Assembly: GCF_004210375.1 (NCBI RefSeq)
Contig: NC_134833.1
Location: 24,990,063 to 25,054,062 of the forward strand
Reading direction: 5' to 3'
DNA from: Tachypleus tridentatus
Taxonomy: Eukaryota > Arthropoda > Merostomata > Xiphosura > Limulidae
Length of the DNA: 64,000 bases
Shown here piece by piece: positions 62,083 to 64,000 of this stretch (within the stretch, counting starts at the first letter, position 1; the number at the start of each line of letters is the position of its first letter). The notes below the pieces were generated by a model that searched no databases, was not told the DNA's origin, and saw only the letters and a program-made list of their open reading frames with translations. Position numbers and translations under genes: made by a program.

Positions 62083-64000
62083 TTTTTTTTTTTTTTTTTT
62101 CTTTATTTATCCCACCTCAACGAGGGGGTATACACAGAAATACAACAAATAAAACACAAGTTAATGAATTAGCATGTAACAATAGCTCTATAGATTACCA
62201 TGCTGAAAATTACCACAAAGTTAATAAAATTAAGGAAAAAGAAATAAAAGAGGTAATTGGAACAGCAGGTAATCCAACAAACATTATAATGAACATTAAC
62301 AAACAAGAAATCAATGGATCTTCCATTGGTAACAAAAATATAATGAAATAACAACTTATCTTAACAACGTACACAAGAAATAACCTTGGGCACCTTGGGT
62401 TACCAAGCTACCAACATAAGAATACACAGAATAAAAAAAAAACATTTAATGAGTTATGTAACAAAGATCTATGATAATGAAGATATATATGTCTCCGTAC
62501 ACGCACTTTAAACATGGAAATTAAATGAATGACGCGATTTCGTGCCAAAGAAACTGAACGAGCAGAACATATAACCTGACGTGCCAAACTTGTAATTAAA
62601 CGGAATATGTTCCAGCATCTCCTGGTAACGAAGGATGAGATCCCACTAAGAGGCATCTCCTCCATACCCAGTTTGATATGGGACATCCAAAATAAAATGC
62701 CAATAATTTATATACATATGACCACAGGGGCTGTACAAAAGGACATTGAAAACAGATGGTCTATGGTTTCTGGCGCCTGGGAACAGAAAGTGCACAACCC
62801 TGTGGGATGTCTGTCCATATGTATCAGCTTGACATTTGTGGTAATCGCCCGCAACCAGAGTAAATAATCCACATCACAAACAAAAAAACCCACAAAAAAG
62901 AAGAATAAGTTGCTTTTACGAATGCGTTTCCAGTCTCCAGGAGTGAACAATATCCCCAGTAGAATGGAGCAGGGAAATTAGTAGCGAGTGAAAACTGTAA
63001 ATATCCCACCAGTTGCCGCACAGATAAAAACTTGAAAAAATGAACTCGATTATCGGAGTGGTCCAGAAAATATAAATCCACAACACATGTGGACGACGGA
63101 AGAGGAGCCGGCTGGGTAGACAAAATCGGCAACCACTCCACAGGCAACGCCTCCTTGAGCATATGAAAATGTGAAAAATTGTGCGGGTATTCATTAACGG
63201 GTCAGCGTCCGTACACATTTCAATCACTGCCCCACCGGAAGAAAAGCAGGGAGCACTTCGTACATTAAATGACGGACCTGAACCAAACCTACGTTAATAA
63301 ATTAGGAAAATGAAATGTTCGGTGGCGAACATCAACAATAGCCGGATTGAAAACAAAGGTTCATCAAAAATTTGGGGGGAAAGAGGAGCTGGGACAATCC
63401 CTTTATCCCCAAGAAGAACCTTCCAGGCATGAAACATTTCCTGAATATAGAAAGGTAACGATTTCACAAAACGTGGCAAAATACGGCATTGAAGAACCGA
63501 AAGCTTAAAGAGAGATTACCATAACAAGAAAAAATCCAGAAAGAAGTTGTCGCAAGGTGGAAGGACAAGAAGCATCCAAACAACGCTGCAACAACTTCAA
63601 ACGGAATGCGAGTTTACGAGTGTTAACATCAACCAAGTTGATACCTCCACAATCATAACCCGAATCAGAATACCGTATGCTACTTTATGTATACCTCCCC
63701 GCCAAATAAAATCCAGTATACATTTGCGAAATCTAGCCTCAAACTGTCTTGGCAACGGGAGTATATTCAACGGGTACCATAACACCGATGCCACCAAGGA
63801 GTTCACCACAAGAGATTTACCCTTTAGCGACAAAGAACGAAATCGCCACGACACCAAGACACGAGATACCCTGCGCAATACACCCTGCCACGTATCTTGC
63901 AGCATGACATCGAAATTAGAGTGGAAAACTATTCCCAAAATCCGAATAGGATCCTGGGAAATTCTCAACTCACCAAGGACGAAGTCTGCAGAAGAGGCCA
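62083..64000 (-). mobile_element. 5S-specific Tx1-like LINE, copy C (3' part; runs off the window)
   Basis: Same 3' junction as copies A and B, with a tail of about 18 A. Only the 3' UTR and the C-terminal half of ORF2 are in the window. It has more small indels than A and B, for example around 62880-62950, 63020-63050 and 63185-63200. Confidence 0.93.
62356..64000 (-). CDS. LINE C ORF2, C-terminal part
   Basis: Post-RT region and C-terminal knuckle of ORF2, truncated by the window edge at its 5' side. Recognisable pieces: RILGIVFHSNFDVMLQDTW, RNVSFV-type linker replaced here by VSRVLVSWRFRSLSLKGKS, and LCTFCSQAPETIDHLF. Several frame breaks, more than in A or B. Confidence 0.8.

Larger units (their letters stand above)
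41368..64000 (-). repeat. 5S rDNA tandem array 2, interrupted by LINEs
   Basis: Same unit and same orientation as array 1, starting inside the spacer at gaagatagtttat. Six 5S loci fall in the window: three whole, three split by the LINE. All units carry ctttcgcaaaatc (array 1: ctttcggaaaatc) and gtgtgtactcg (array 1: gtgtgtgctcg), so the two arrays are homogenised separately. Runs off the right edge of the window. Contains more one-base indels per unit than array 1. Confidence 0.95.

Overview
This is animal nuclear DNA, most likely from a chelicerate; a horseshoe crab is my best guess, from the style of the tRNA-derived SINE at 26.5-27.0 kb and an arthropod-like eIF3d C-terminus. There is no prokaryotic gene organisation. 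Most of the window is tandem 5S ribosomal DNA and the elements living in or beside it.

Layout. 1-25811: a head-to-tail array of about 1,845-bp units, each with one 118-bp 5S rRNA gene on the minus strand, a pol III T-run terminator and about 1.7 kb of spacer; 14 complete genes, none interrupted. 25812-26311: a 500-N gap. 26312-32698: low-copy DNA with a head-to-tail SINE pair and the last two coding exons of EIF3D (plus strand). 32699-34849: a DNA transposon with long imperfect terminal inverted repeats and a TAA target duplication, carrying a broken minus-strand gene of a zinc-finger family whose function I do not know. 34850-35850: nothing recognised. 35851-40695: decayed 5S repeat units in the opposite orientation (5S on plus), interrupted inside a 5S gene by an old LINE. 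40702-41367: a piece of LINE ORF1 on minus. 41368-64000: a second 5S array in the same orientation as the first, in which three of six 5S genes are split by a young, about 5.5-kb Tx1-like LINE at exactly the same nucleotide with a 13-bp target-site duplication.

How the parts relate. The LINE encodes an ORF1 with two CCHC knuckles and an ORF2 with AP-endonuclease, reverse transcriptase and a C-terminal CCHC motif. It sits in the same orientation as the 5S gene it interrupts, between 5S nucleotides 39 and 27 (duplicated 27-39), so the internal pol III control region stays whole downstream of the LINE tail. A spacer marker shared by the LINE-bearing units suggests that the interrupted unit has itself been amplified. 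The relic array beside it shows that an older LINE lineage hit the same gene, with its 3' junction near nucleotide 55. Differences among repeat copies are mostly one-base indels in homopolymers, so some frame breaks in the LINE ORFs are probably consensus errors.
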